Positions 44,594-57,722 of a stretch of 64,000 nucleotides of DNA are shown here, piece after piece (within the stretch, counting starts at the first letter, position 1; every line of letters starts with the position of its first letter). The notes under the pieces are model-generated. The model ran no database searches. It was not told the DNA's origin and was given only the letters and a program-made list of their open reading frames with translations. Origin of the DNA: Omphiscola glabra (lineage: Eukaryota > Mollusca > Gastropoda > Lymnaeidae); the NCBI GenBank assembly GCA_964017045.1, contig OZ024798.1, positions 30,122,347-30,186,346 on the forward strand. The letters run 5' to 3'. A program made the position numbers and the translations under genes.

Positions 44594-46752
44594 ACGTTAA
44601 GACTTTGTGACTGTGTACAACTAAGACTTTGTGACTGTGTAAAACTTAGGCTTTGTGACTGTGTACAACTAAGACTTTGTGACTGTGTACAACTTAGACT
44701 TTGTGAATGTGTACAACTAAGACTTTGTGACTGTGTACAACTAAGGCTTTGTGACTGTGTACAACTTAGGCTTTGTGACTGTGTACAACTAAGACTTTGT
44801 GAATGTGTACAACTTAGGCTTTGTGACTGTGTACAACTAAGACTTTGTGACTGTGTACAACTTAGGCTTTATGACTGTGTACAACTAAGGCTTTGTGACT
44901 GTGTACAACTAAGGCTTTGTGACTGTGTACAACTTAGGATTTGTGAATGTGTACAACTAAGACTTTGTGACTGTGTACAACTAAGACTTTGTGACTGTGT
45001 ACAACTAAGACTTTGTGACTGTGTACAACTTAGGCTTTGTGACTGTGTACAACTTAGGCTTTGTGACTGTGTACAACTAAGACTTTGTGACTGTGTACAA
45101 CTAAGGCTTTGTGACTGTGTATACCTTAGGCTTTGTGACTGTGTACAACTTAGGCTTTGTGACTGTGTACAACTAAGACTTTGTGACTGTGTACACCTTA
45201 GGATTTGTGACTGTGTACACCTAAGACTTTGTGACTGTGTACAACTAATACTTTGTGACTGTGTACAACTAAGACTTTGTGACTGTGTACAACTTAGGCT
45301 TTGTGACTGTGTACAACTAAGACTTTGTGACTGTGTACAACTAAGGCTTTGTGACTGTATACAACTTAGGCTTTGTGACTGTGTACAACTAAGACTTTGT
45401 GACTCTGTACAACTAAGACTTTGTGACTGTGTACAACTAAGGCTTTGTGACTGTGTACAACTAAGACTGTGTACAACTAAGACTTTGTGACTGTGTACAA
45501 CTAAGGCTTTGTGACTGTGTACAACTAAGACTTTGTGACTGTGTACAACTAAGGCTTTGTGACTGTGTACAACTAAGACTTTGTGACTGTGTACAACTTA
45601 GGCTTTGTGACTGTGTACAACTTAGGCTTTGTTACTGTGTACAACTAAGACTTTGTGACTGTGTACAAATAAGACTTTATGACTGTGTACAACTTAGGCT
45701 TTGTGACTGTGTACAACTTAGGCTTTGTGACTGTGTACAACTAAGACTTTGTTACTTTGTACAACTTAGGCTTTGTGACTGTGTACAACTAAGACTTGTG
45801 ACTGTGTACAACTTAGGCTTTGTGACTGTGTGCAACTTATGCTTTGTGACTGTGTACAACTTAGGCTTTGTGACTGTGTACAACTAAGGCTTTGTGACTG
45901 TGTACAACTTAGGCTTTGTGACTGTGTACAACTTAGTCTTTGTGACTGTGTAAAACTTAGGCTTTGTGACTGTGTACAACTAAGACTTTGTGACTGTGTA
46001 CAACTAAGGCTTTGTGACTGTGTACAACTTAGGCTTTGTGACTGTGTACAACTTAGGCTTTGTGACTGTGTACAACTAAGACTTTGTAACTGTGTACAAC
46101 TAAGGCTTTGTGACTGTGTACAACTAAAGCTTTGTGACTGTGTACAAGTAAGACTTTGTGACTGTGTACAACTTAGGCTTTGTGACTGTGTACAACTAAG
46201 ACTGTGTGACTGTGTACAACTAAGACTTTGTGACTGTGTACATCTAAGGCTTTGTGACTGTGTACAGCTAAGACTTTGTGACTGTGTACAACTAAGGCTT
46301 TGTGACTGTGTACAACTAAGACTTTGTGAATGTGTACACCTAAGGTTTTGTGACTGTGTACAACTAAGACTTTGTGACTGTGTACAACTTAGGCTTTGTG
46401 ACTGTGTACAACTAAGACTTTGTGACTGTGTACAACTAAGGCTTTGTGACTGTATACAACTTAGGCTTTGTGACTGTGTACAACTAAGACTTTGTGACTC
46501 TGTACAACTAAGACTTTGTGACTGTGTACAACTAAGGCTTTGTGACTGTGTACAACTAAGGCTTTGTGACTGTGTACAACTAAGACTTTGTGACTGTGTA
46601 CAACTAAGACTTTGTGACTGTGTACAACTAATACTTTGTGACTGTGTATAACTAAGACTTTGTGACTGTGTACAACTAAGAATTTGTGACTGTGTACAAC
46701 TAAGGCTTTGATGTGACTGTGTACAACTATGGCTTTGATGTGACTGTGTACA
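44594..46752 (+). repeat. Minisatellite, 24 bp, ~90 copies (2.16 kb)
   Basis: The unit is AAGACTTTGTGACTGTGTAC plus AACT, with AAGGCTTTG and TTAGGCTTTG variants. It is the longest array of the window. Rare variants (GACTGTATACAAC at 45352 and 46447; GACTCTGTAC a few units later in both) recur about 1.1 kb apart in the same local order, so a block of the array was duplicated as a whole. ORFs of 299, 273 (plus) and 329 (minus) codons stay open because 24 is divisible by three; they end where the phase slips and show no start, signal or unique sequence. Confidence 0.99.
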
Positions 46753-49054
46753 CATGCGGAAGAGGGGTCAACACATAGAACAGCGACAACGAGTTTATCA
46801 ACAAGAACAGACGAGTTTGTTTACTGCAGGGCTAGACGTGACTCCAAATGACGCCATTGGGTATGCAAATGAAAAATGTGAGCAATAAACCAGAATGACT
46901 GTGTCAGGCACTCTCTTACAAGTCGACCAGTGATTCGTCATTAATTACACGTTAGAATGGATTCTGTCGTTAGCAGGCAATTTATTTTTAAAAAGTGAAG
47001 GGAAAAAAAAGGGGGGGGGGGGAACAGCTCGCGCACACAATCCCCCCCCCCCCCCCCCCCACAAATTACAACTGAATAAATAATATTGGTTCTCGGCACA
47101 TAACAGGACCACCGATTGTCTAGGGGGAGATTTACTTTTTTCTGTAAAACAATTTCAAGTTAATTTATGTCGAGATTTAATGATGTCATTCAAGTCCAGG
47201 CTCGAGATACGGTAAAAGAATATGACCCCTAGCAATGGGGTTAACCCTCTATTTCTATAAGCTTTTCTTTCCTTTTTAAAAAAAAAAAAAAAAAGTCAAT
47301 AAAGAGAATAGAATACATAATCTCTATGGCTGCCAAATTGAAGCTTTAGATTGACAACATTGGAAAAATACAGTGTTTGGCGGCCATCAGAGATCGATGA
47401 ATGGGAGAAATGAACAGTCATGGAAAACCATTTCTTTAGAGATCCTACAGAGAAATATGATTTAAAGACTTGCTTGTTTCCAATGACACATATTATGTGA
47501 CAGAAAAAAAAGAATACCAGGGTTTGATAAGTGAAACATTTGGTGTAGCCATGTTTTGAAATTAGATATAATTAGTAACTTTTATTTGGAAACCCCCCCC
47601 CCCCCCCCCAAAAAAAAATGACTGGTTTTTAAAAAAAAAAAACCTGCACATCATTCTGTAGTTTGCATTTAATGCTCGATACATATTAAAAATACGCTGC
47701 GTGGAGATCCGACCAACGCTCCGCTATTTACGCCACTGGATTCAAACAGAGTTTGCGTAGTTAGGAGTTAGTGCCACTCGAGACTGGCCATGATTTTTGC
47801 CCCTCAAAAAAATTCTGCAGTTGGCCAAAAAAAAAAATTTTTTAAAAATATATATATATATTCTTAAGGTTGTCCCCCCCCCCCCCCCCCCCAAAAAAAA
47901 ATGACTAATGCTTGATTTCCAAAAACACTATTGTCAACAAAGATGTTTTTTTTTTTTTTTTTAAAAAGAACCAATAAAATTGAGAGCACGACAGGTTCAT
48001 TGTGAAAAATGGATGGATAGGAAAATTTAAAAAAAATTGACGAGACAGCAAAAAATCGTTTTTAAAAAAAGTCTCCAGTAATGGACTATCTAGACTTCAC
48101 TTGAAGTTATGGCCATGTCTTGGCGGCAAGGTGTCTTCTTACACGACTTTCATCTTCTTTATTACTCTCGACTACTTTCTCCTGCTATTAAACTATTAAT
48201 CTAACCGTCAGTGCACACCATCCCCAATCCCCGCTCCCCATACCAATCCAATGGACTGCCGCCCCTACCCAGCCCGGCACGAGTTGGCTAGCGCGAGATG
48301 AAGGATTTCATCAACAGATGTTCCACCTGTCCTCCCGCTACCCCATTATACGTATCCCCCCACCCTTTCCCTTGTCTTGAGATACCTGTTGGTTCGGAGT
48401 GGGGTGGTGGTAAGGGAGGGGGAGTAGGTGAGAGCAACAATGGGTGACCCGCGCGTGACATGAAACCTGTGCAAACAAAGCGGGATCCGAGGTGGGGGGG
48501 GGGACGGACGCAGAGCCCACGACGCACACCTGGGCTGTCCACACGCCCACTGGTCCATCTTGGCAAAGGTGGTAAGGGGGGTAACAGTAAAGGGGTGGGG
48601 GGGGGGGGTAACACTTGCGGCAGAATGGATTATAACTTGAGGCTAACCTGTAGCACGCGCGAAAAGATATTGTCAGGCGGCCGTCTTCCTTTGCTCATCC
48701 TTTGTTCAAGAAACCCGCTAGAAAACTGGACCCAACCGATGACCCCAGGGGTTGAGTCGGTGTAGTCGAATTGTTGGGACGTGGGGGGGGGGGGGGGGGC
48801 CGGGTTAGTGATGAAGATAACTCTTTCTTAAAGAAACCATACAAATATTCCTATTTTCATGTTCATTTATTTTATTTCAAATCCCCCCCCACGCCCCCCT
48901 CCCCCCGGGCCGTAACGTTGTTTATCTTTCTTGTTGTTAAATGTTCTTCTAGTCTATATCTAAGTTTTTTTAAAAAATGAATTGGATCCAGTGAGGTGAA
49001 ATAAGTGTATGAATGTATTTCACTAAGTACTTTTGACGCGTCCCTTCCTAAGCC
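46753..49054. other. Intergenic with many long C/G runs
   Basis: C19 at 47042-47060, C17 at 47593-47609, C19 at 47874-47892, G17 at 48783-48799. Two of the C runs are followed by A9 and TGACT (47610, 47893). 47745-47822 resembles the left half of the family C-like fragment at 39.93 kb (GCGTAGTTAGGAGTTAGTGC, CTGCAGTTGGCCAAAA). Overlapping Pro/Arg-rich ORFs at 48.29-48.77 kb lack motifs. Confidence 0.45.
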
Positions 49055-49205
49055 TCATTCTCTATCTTTCTCTTTCTTGCTCTCTCTCTCTCTCTCTTTC
49101 TCTCCCTTTCTTTCTCTCCTTATCTTTCTTTTCTCTGTCGCTCTCTCTCTCTCTTTCTCCTTCTTTCTCTCTCTTTCTCTCCCCCCCCCCCCTCTCTCTC
49201 TCTTT
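49055..49205 (+). repeat. (CT)n/(CTTT)n microsatellite
   Basis: 150 bp of pyrimidine repeats including a C12 run; the Ser/Leu-rich ORFs over it are by-products. Confidence 0.97.
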
Positions 49206-51700
49206 ATCGCTTTTAACCAGCCCCGCCTATCCCCACCGTTTGGGGAACAATGCCTTTCGGGTTTACATTTTCATAAGCAAGAACAGTTAGAGAAGAAAAG
49301 GAACATTCACTGGTTGCTCTAAGCGGCGCCAAGACACGAACAAAGAAATTCGAAATCACTTTCACCTCTTTGTTTTGCCTATGGGAGATGGCCTCACACT
49401 GTCATGTATGTTGGCTTTTTTTACGTACATATTCACAGATTGAGAATGAAGAATTAACATGTGTGGCTCTTGAAGTCATTGCTCGATTACATTATCTTAA
49501 CACCACGAGACATGCGAATTTGGCTTTCATTTAAAAAAAAAATAATCATAATGTGGAAGGAATATTTATAATTTGGCTGTTACAGAACAATGATCCATCC
49601 CGTATCTGCAAAAAGAAAAAACAAAACAAAACACTATGGCAGACTGTGGACATTTCCGAGCAACGACATACTTTCGTCTTAAAATTGCACTTATAACGAC
49701 ATAAAATATGGGGTATCATTGAAAATCATTTCATTCACACAAGAGCAATGAAGGGAAACCAAATGTATAAACATAGTGTTGAAAACTAAATCTTTTTTAC
49801 ATAAAACATATTTCCCTAACGTTCAGGCGTGGTTTTCTTTTTATGAGAAAGTCAGCCTATTGGGAAAGAATGAAGTCACATTATAAGGCATGAAAATCCC
49901 TATTTTAATTATATCCGATTCCCTTCCTCCCATTTTATTTCATTATCTTTCCACTGCCATGCACCCCCCCCCCCCCGCCCCCAAACCCGTTACAAAGCCG
50001 CACCCATCGTATGTGTGTCAACTACCTGTTGCTAAATTTAACCATCTGAAAAAACGCGGGAATTCTCACGAGCTTTGCTCATTCATTTGCGCGCGCCGAC
50101 ACGAATGTGAATGACATTCATTTTGAACACCTCTACCCCACGCCACTCTCCCAAATATCTGCAGTCTGTAGCCCCCCTCCCCTCCCCTACTTCTTTCTTC
50201 ATTAACGTTGACCACCTTTTCAACAGGTGCGCGTGTTGTGACTCCAAGGTCCCATAACCCTGATCGTACCAATGTCACCAACGGGTTGACGGTGAGCGGG
50301 GGAGCTAACTCTCTCACGCTCAGTGAGTCGACAGATGGACCCGTGAGGTCTAACGGACGTGAAATGTTTTGGCGCGACAGTTACCTGGCCTTTCAACATT
50401 TCCCAATGGATTTTTTTTTGTTCTTTGCAGATTTAAGAGGTGTGGGGTGTACTTTAAGAGTGGAAAATGGGTGAAGCTCGGGGTGAGCGGAAAAAACGGG
50501 CCGTATGAGTGATTCAGTTTTTAGCTCTTTTTTCAGGATCAGTTGTCTCGCTCTGGTTCTTCCTCTTTTTGTCCTGGACGCACCAATAGATCCCACGTTT
50601 GGGGTCCCAACCCCACCCCATGTCTTGTTGACAATGGCTCATGGGAAGGAATGTAGTGGATGTGTGTGCTCTACGGGAAGGTGAGCAGCTTAATGAGTGA
50701 CACGGCCTTGAGAAGGTCAGAGGAGAGCGCGGGAAAATGCAAGAACTGTGAAAAGAGGTTTTGCCCCCCCTCCCCCCAGTACTTTAGGGAGGCATTGTGT
50801 TCAGGAATGCAAGACCGACAGGTACTCACCCCCGAAAGGGACAACAACTTGTTTGCGCGTGCTACGAGTGTGGGAAAGTTTGGTGAGTTATTGTGTTGGA
50901 GGTTTGCGCGGTCTTTGCGAAGGGGAATAGGGCTTGTCATTTCTCAGACCGGAAAACGTCATAGCGCACTACGTAATGTTACTATTTTTAGAACGGCGGA
51001 CAAATAAATCTGAAAACACTGTATACAACAAAGAATTTTTTCTACAACTGGTACCCAACACTAAACAAAAATTGAAATTGGAATGATAATCAAAATGTTA
51101 GTTCACAAACTTTTTTGGCTTTCTTTTAGCTTTCTACTAGATTCCCATCTAAAAAGAAATCATTAAAATAGAAATGAATGCAAATGGGCGGGGCAGATTG
51201 TTTATTATTCTGAAAATAAAAAGATAAAAAACAGTCGGCAATTTAATAACTATACTATAGGCTAAGATTTTTTTTTAACTATGTAATTTAGGAAACTGTG
51301 TTACACAATTAGCAAATTTGAAGAAAACACAAATAACACAATAATAATCGATGAAAAGTGCCCTATTTGTAAGAACACGTTAAATTCTTAATTTTTGTTT
51401 TTAAAATATCAATTTTTGTAAGTGTTCGTGCTATATGTTAAAAGATACCCAAGATTTCATACACCCTTTCATCCAGGAATCTACACAAATACTATTGATG
51501 GACTTTGGGTGCAGGTCAAGCGTAAATTGGCCTGTTTCCAAACTACAAACCCACCCACCCACCCACACCCCAACACAGAGAGAGAGAGAGTAAGAAAGAG
51601 AGAGACATACAAAACTTGAACGTGTTTCCGACAGTTGTTAAGTGACTTTTATCACATTTGACCATTTACTAATGGTAAAACATTATTAAACTGACATTCG
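49206..51700. other. Intergenic; CG-containing 50.1-51.0 kb with unassigned ORFs
   Basis: 50208-50474 (88 codons) and 50660-51007 (115 codons, with CKNCEKRFC) on the plus strand are non-repetitive and lie in a locally CG-richer stretch. A pyrimidine-rich CAG at 50760-50779 and GTGAGT at 50882 could bound a ~103-bp exon in the second. No domain is recognised, so neither is called a gene. 50482-50496 is another GGTGAGCGGAAAAAA. Confidence 0.35.
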
Positions 51701-51704
51701 ATTT

Positions 51705-52045
51705 AGGCCTACTACTACTACTAGTGTTATGAATTAAGCCTACTTACTACTAGTGTTATGAATTAGGCCTACTAACTACTAGTGTTATGAATTAGGCCTA
51801 CTAACTACTAGTGTTATCAATTAGGCCTACTAACTACTAGTGTTATGAATTAGGCCTACTAACTACTAGTACTAGTGTTATGAATTAGGCCTACTAACTA
51901 CTAGTGTTATGAATTAGGCCTACTTAGACTAACTACTAGTGTTATGAATTAGGCCTACTAACTACTAGTGTTATGAATTAGGCCTACTACTACTAGTGTT
52001 TTGAATTAGGCATACTTTCTAGTAACTAACTACTACTACTAGTGT
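51705..52045 (+). repeat. Minisatellite, 26-29 bp, ~12 copies
   Basis: The unit is ACTAGTGTTATGAATTAGGC plus CTACTAACT. Unit length varies through gain or loss of TACTA triplet-like steps. Confidence 0.95.
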
Positions 52046-52974
52046 TATGAATTTTGGACCTGCGTTCGGATGATCCCAATCCCCTAACACCACTAATTAG
52101 TGTGTTTCTCTCGATCTCTCTCAAAAAGTATTATGTCATTTTATTATTGAGATTGTGGATTTTTTAAAGTGGTGTAAATATTTCATTAAATATAGTTGAA
52201 AACAAAGTTTTGATTTAGGTTAAGAGTCGCTTCGCTAACATAGCAGTACTGAACAGTCTTGGCATTTTGTCCGCATAATTACCCGGATGATTACAGCAGT
52301 TCTATTTATAGATTTCCGCCATTAAATGACAAGCCCTATTGTATCGGTGTTCGGCTGTTTGAAAGAACGTCCTGATGTCTTGTCTCCTGGGGATATCGCA
52401 TGGTCCTGGGATGAGCTGTTATGTCAGATAATCAGATAACTTTACCTAACACTAAGTAGGCTACTTCTAAAAGTAAAATATATACCCTTTAAATAATACA
52501 CATTGTGGGTAGTTCCATAACCGTGACAATGAATAAGTCAGCGAAATTTTGTTTTTCCTTTGCAGACTTAAGCTCCGAGAAAAAAATCAATTAATGAACA
52601 TCTCAACACAACGTCTTATTTAATCAGACTTTAAAATCAGGTTAATGTATTTATTAATTGACATGTGACTAATAATTAAGTCGAACAAAAAGGAATATTT
52701 AGCTTTCTGTAAACAAGAAATGGTTTACTGTGACAATTAAAGTTAGATAGGGACTCAATGAAGTGTATTCTGAATCGCCTACGAATTTGAAAGAACTTGT
52801 CTCAAGGCCAGGGCTAATGTGATAAGATTCATTAATAGTTCCTGGACGGCCCGTACACACGCACATGTTAAACATTACAGTACGCACATGTAAAACATCA
52901 CAGGCTCGACTCTTTGAGTGCATACTCTTGAGTTGACGGGAACTTAACAATACTGTTGAGTTTTATAGTATCGC
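52046..52974. other. Intergenic, no feature seen
   Basis: AT-rich sequence without arrays or recognisable ORFs. Confidence 0.5.
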
Positions 52975-53122
52975 CTAATTGTGAACAACACATTATGAAA
53001 CGTGGGTTGACCTAGTTGTGAACAACACATTATGAGACGTGGGTTGACCTAGTTGTGAACAACACATTATGAGACGTGGGTTGACCTAGTTGTGAACAAA
53101 ACATTATGAGCAGTGGGTTAAC
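52975..53122 (+). repeat. Minisatellite, 37 bp x 4
   Basis: CCTAGTTGTGAACAACACAT plus TATGAGACGTGGGTTGA. Confidence 0.95.
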
Positions 53123-53324
53123 CACTTGACACTAAAAATGACCACAAAAAAAACTTTTAGAAAAATGAGGAGGCAAAATGGACAGGTGGAGAAGAAATTT
53201 TTTGCGACGGGGTAAGAATTAACGCCACTAACTACTCTTGTAAGAAGTAGCAATACTCATGCAATGAGTTATGGAGGAGCAACGAGTTAATTAAACTAAA
53301 GGAACGCAAAACTGTAGATATATG

Positions 53325-53636
53325 GTGAACAAGATATTGGTGGATACGATCTGGCTGAATTAGATATTGGTGAATGAGATATTGGTGGATACGATCTGGC
53401 TGAATTAGATATTCGTGAATGAGATATTGGTGGATACGATCTGGCTGAATTAGATATTGGTGGATGAGATATTGGTGGATACGATCTGGCTGAATTAGAT
53501 ATTGGTGGATGAGATATTGGTGGATACGATCTGGCTGAATTAGATATTGGTGAATGAGATATTGGGGGATACGATCTGGCTGAATTAGATATTGGTGAAT
53601 GAGATATTGGTGGACACGATCTGCTGGCTGAATAAG
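53325..53636 (+). repeat. Minisatellite, 45 bp x 7
   Basis: GAATGAGATATTGGTGGATA plus CGATCTGGCTGAATTAGATA and TTGGT. Half-units GAnTnAGATATTGGTG are themselves similar, so the 45-mer arose by internal duplication. The minus ORF (SYPPISHSPISNSAR repeats) is a by-product. Confidence 0.97.
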
Positions 53637-53639
53637 GAA

Positions 53640-55392
53640 TGTTTTGGTTTAAACGGCAATGTAGAAACAATTCCAAATGAAAGAGAAAGAGACCATAACT
53701 TAAGAGATTGCTGACAGAAAGATGACGCTAGTGTCGAAATCACCGAAATTTGTCAAGGCCACGTCGGGTGGAAGCCGGGTCAGGGGAGGGGTGGCAACAA
53801 ACTCACCCGGAAGGAAGCAGTACACCTCTTGCCCATCTCACCTTTGACAATGTGTGTGACCTTGTGAGCTGTGCCCGCTGACCAGTGGCGGGGGGACGTG
53901 CAGCAGGACAAAGAAGCGAGCGTGGCCAGGGGTGGGGGGCTTGGTAAGTTAAGCGAACAGGTAGGAAGAAACAGGTGTCTTTGGTCAGTGGTTCCCACAC
54001 CATTTTATGGGGATGTTTGGCTGTTTTTTTTTCTTGTTTCTTTCGACAATGACGCGTAGAGACCAAGTTAATGGTTCACGTTTCTAAAGATTTTATTTCG
54101 ATTTGTTCACGGATGAACTTCCGGAGATAAAAGTTATCTTAATTCACTTTTGACAAAGTGTCAGTTTGAACCGAATAAGAAGTTTACATTTTAATTATAG
54201 TGTGTTTAGTTCAAATGTTAGGTTAGGGTAGTTCGTTAGCTTTTTAACTGGGACATCGTTTAACTACGAGAAGTCACATTATGGGCGCAGTGAAATAACA
54301 TTGATAAATACACATGCAATTCACATTTAAATATATACATGTTGTAAACACATTGAAATATAAAATAGCCACCTTTTTTTAATAGTAATTTATTTAAAAA
54401 ATTAGGTTTTAGAAATTGATCATTTTTGGAGCAGACGGGAAGAACGAAGTTCAAAGACAAACAAATACATTTGTAAAATTCGTTTCCTTCACACCAAAAA
54501 ATTTTATGAGGTTGTTGCTTATAGTTTATTGCAATTTAAGTTGAAATTGAGACAACACATACCGTCTTTATGGGTACGATATTTTACATTTTATGAACTA
54601 TAAAATACAAACGTGTTTTATACACGCACCAAGATATTGTTAGGCAAGAAATTATGAATTGAAAACAAATTCTGGATTTGCAATGGCGATTTAATTACCC
54701 CCTACCCCCTATTTAAAAGAACCGAAAAAAAAACCAACTCACTTTTTTCATTAAAACTTTTATTAATTATTTAAGTAACTTGAAAAATGGAACACTTTAT
54801 ACGTATAGACTGAGAACCCCTTTTGTGAAGGGGGACACCAAGAGACAAAAAGAAATGTGTTTTCCCCTGGGAAGGGTGTTTGGGCCTCGTGAGATCCGAG
54901 TACACGTGGCCAGCGCCACCCCATTACCATTAGATCTATCCCGTCCCACCCCAACATCATTTGATCTATCCCACCCCTACCATCACCCCCCCTCCCCCAA
55001 GAAAAAATCGTCTCAAAACACCCACAATTAGTTTGAAGCCGTTCTGTTGTCACCATGCTCCTTCAGAAAAATGGTGGTGGTTTTGCGTGGGGGGGGGGGG
55101 GGGGGGCTTTTAACTTGTTTGAGGGATAAAAATAAACTTAATCTTCCTTCTCCAATCCGAGTCCGCCCTCTCTCCTCTTTAAACTCGCCCCCATTCCCTA
55201 CCTTCTAACGCAGGTACCTTAAAGGGGAAAAGCCCTTTATGTTGTATACTTTTGACCTCAGCTCTGGTCATCGACCGTCCACCCCGTCAGGGGATGACTT
55301 GTAACAATGAGTCTCTGTGGAAGATGCGTCCGCCTCACTTCTCGTAATGCCCTCGTCCTCACCAAGCCACCCCAATCTCTTTGTTGAGTCTG
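53640..55392. other. Intergenic with G18 at 55089-55106
   Basis: 53690-54060 is GC-richer, with possible donors in both directions (GTAAGT near 53944 plus, GTGAGT near 53803 minus), but the ORFs have no known domain. The rest is AT-rich. Confidence 0.4.
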
Positions 55393-55512
55393 TAACACAC
55401 TTAGCTGTTCCGTAACACACTTAGCTGTTCCGTAACACACTTAGCTGTTCCGTAACACACTTAGCTGTTCCGTAACACACTTAGCTGTTCCGTAACACAC
55501 TTAGCTGTTCCG
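55393..55512 (+). repeat. Minisatellite, 20 bp x 6
   Basis: TTAGCTGTTCCGTAACACAC in six perfect copies; followed at 55515-55612 by two diverged ~48-bp copies containing GGTACTTCTTATC. Confidence 0.98.
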
Positions 55513-55664
55513 TTAAGGTACTTCTTATCGTGGAGTGCCGTGTACCATTTACTAACGGCAATGAGGTACTTCTTATCATGGATTGTCTGGTATCATTTAC
55601 TAATGGTACTGAGTAGCTGATGATACAAAGTATATAACTTATAAAACAGAACATTTTGTTTGTA

Positions 55665-56125
55665 TTACCCAAACGACTGTCGTTGAAATCCTTGACATTC
55701 GTCACTTACCCAATCAATGATGATTGTCGTTGAAAACCTTGACTCTTGATTGGTGTTACTTACCCAATCATGATTGTCGTTGAAACCTTTGACAAGCGTT
55801 ACTTACCCAATCATAATTGTCGTTGAAACCCTTGACAAGCGTTACTTACCCAATCATGATTGTCGTTGAAAACCTTGACTCTTGACAAGCGTTACTTACC
55901 CAATCGTGATTGTCGTTGAAAACCTTGACTCTTGACAGGTTTTACTTACCCAATCATGATTGTCGTTGAAAACCTTGACTCTTGACAGGTGTTACTTACC
56001 CAATCATGATTGTCGTTGAAACCTTTGACACCCGTTACTTACCTAATCATGATTGTCGTTGAAATCCTTGACATTCGTCACTTACCCAATCATGATTGTC
56101 GTTGAAACCCTTGCCACTCGTTACA
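55665..56125 (+). repeat. Minisatellite, ~40-50 bp, 10 copies
   Basis: The unit has TTACTTACCCAATCATGATT, GTCGTTGAAAnCCTTGAC, with an optional TCTTGACA insertion. Unit length is mixed. Confidence 0.94.
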
Positions 56126-56237
56126 ACTGTAAGCTTAATCCGAGCTGTGGTCAAATGTTTGTCATATCACAATAAGATTAATATGCAACAAAGATTGGAC
56201 AGACATACCGAACGAACAAAATACATCAACTAAAGCA

Positions 56238-56840
56238 TTTTAGTGTGTCCGTGTATGTATTTGTAGCATTTTAGTGTGTCCGTGTATGTATTTGTAGCAT
56301 TTTAGTGTGTCCGTGTATGTATTTGTAGCATTTTAGTGTGTCCGTGTATGTATTTGTAGCATTTTAGTGTATCCGTGTATGTATTTGTAACAATTTAGTG
56401 TGTCCTTGTATGTATTTATAACATTTTGGTGTGCCCGTGTATGTATTTGTAACATTTTGGTGTGCCCGTGTATGTATTTGTAACATTTTGGTGTGCCCGT
56501 GTATGTATTTGTAACATTTTGGTGTGCCCGTGTATGTATTTGTAACATTTTAGTGTGTCAATGTTTGTATTTGTAACATTTTGGTGTGCCCGTGTATGTA
56601 TTTGTAACATTTTGGTGTGCCCGTGTATGTATTTGTAACATTTTGGTGTGCCCGTGTATGTATTTGTAACATTTTGGTGTGCCCGTGTATGTATTTGTAA
56701 CATTTTGGTGTGCCCGTGTATGTATTTGTAACATTTTAGTGTGTCAATGTATGTGTTGCATTTTAGTTTCTCAATGTATGTGTTGCATTTTAGTTTCTCA
56801 ATGTATGTGTTGCATTTTAGTGTGTCGATGTATATATGCT
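56238..56840 (+). repeat. Minisatellite, 31 bp x ~17, then 27 bp x 3
   Basis: CATTTTGGTGTGCCCGTGTA plus TGTATTTGTAA dominates; the left flank has the TTTTAGTGTGTCCG type and the right end changes to a shorter unit with ATGTATGTGTTGCATTTTAG. Confidence 0.97.
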
Positions 56841-57181
56841 GTCAGCGTTTACGTGTTTAAACAACTGAGATGTTGTGCTTGAATGTTCGAAGCGACCCAT
56901 TGTTTGTTACAATGTTTGGGGCACAAAAGTGGGGGAGGAGTGGGGTAGGGGAGTGGGTTAAGTTCTCAATACTTGAACCGATTGTTAAATTGTAACAGTC
57001 TTAGCTCACCGATTGTCAAACATATCAAAATAATACATAAACAAAAAGGCCCTAAAAATACGAATAATTTGACATCGAACCGGTTATTTTGTTCTTCATG
57101 CAGCAGCACACAGCTGTCTAGTTTTGATTTTTTGACATTTTTACTTTTTAATTTCCGTACTTTAAAAAACAAAAAAATCTT

Positions 57182-57722
57182 AGTATTTGAACCCTCTGTT
57201 TCCGTATCAGTAGTATTTGATCCCTCTGTTTCCGTATCAGTAGTACTTGATCCATCTGTTTCCGTATCAGTAGTATTTGATCCCTCTGTTTCCGTATCAG
57301 TAGTACTTGATCCCTCTGTTTCCGTATCAGTAGTACTTGATCCCTCTGTTTCCGTATCAGTAGTATTTGATCCCTCTGTTTCCGTATCAGTAGTACTTGA
57401 TCCCTCTGTTTCCGTATCAGTAGTACTTGATCCCTCTGTTTCCGTATCAGTAGTATTTGATCCCTCTGTTTCCGTATCAGTAGTACTTGATCCCTCTGTT
57501 TCCGTAGCAGTAGTATTTGATCCCTCTGTTTCCGTATCAGTAGTATTTGATCCCCCTGTTTCCGTATCAGTAGTATTTGATCCCCCTGTTTCCGTATCAG
57601 TAGTATTTGATCCCCCTGTTTCCGTATCAGTAGTATTTGATCCCCCTGTTTCCGTATCAGTAGTATTTGATCCCTCTGTTTCCGTATCAGTAGTATTTGA
57701 TCCCTCTGTTTCCGTATCAGTA
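57182..57722 (+). repeat. Minisatellite, 30 bp x 18, open in both strands
   Basis: TAGTATTTGATCCCTCTGTT plus TCCGTATCAG, 18 copies with four recurrent substitutions. The array lies inside a 280-codon plus ORF (56973-57815) and a 255-codon minus ORF (57733-56966). The minus ORF starts MSDST, repeats DTETEGSNTT, and ends with a basic stretch and one hydrophobic segment (LFVFLGPFCLCIILICL). Substitutions between copies change amino acids as often as not (E/G, N/S, D/A), so selection on the peptide is not evident. I treat it as non-coding. Confidence 0.9.

Noticed and set aside
44591..46755. ORFs of 299, 273 and 329 codons on both strands
   Set aside because: They are translations of a 24-bp tandem array; all frames stay open for arithmetic reasons and there is no unique sequence or start context.
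50660..51007. 115-codon ORF with CKNCEKRFC and a possible acceptor/donor pair
   Set aside because: The Cys spacing does not complete a zinc finger and no domain is recognised; kept only as an unassigned ORF in the gap entry.
53803..54066. Possible exon pair in a GC-rich stretch (GTAAGT plus, GTGAGT minus)
   Set aside because: Candidate exons on opposite strands overlap and neither encodes a recognisable peptide.
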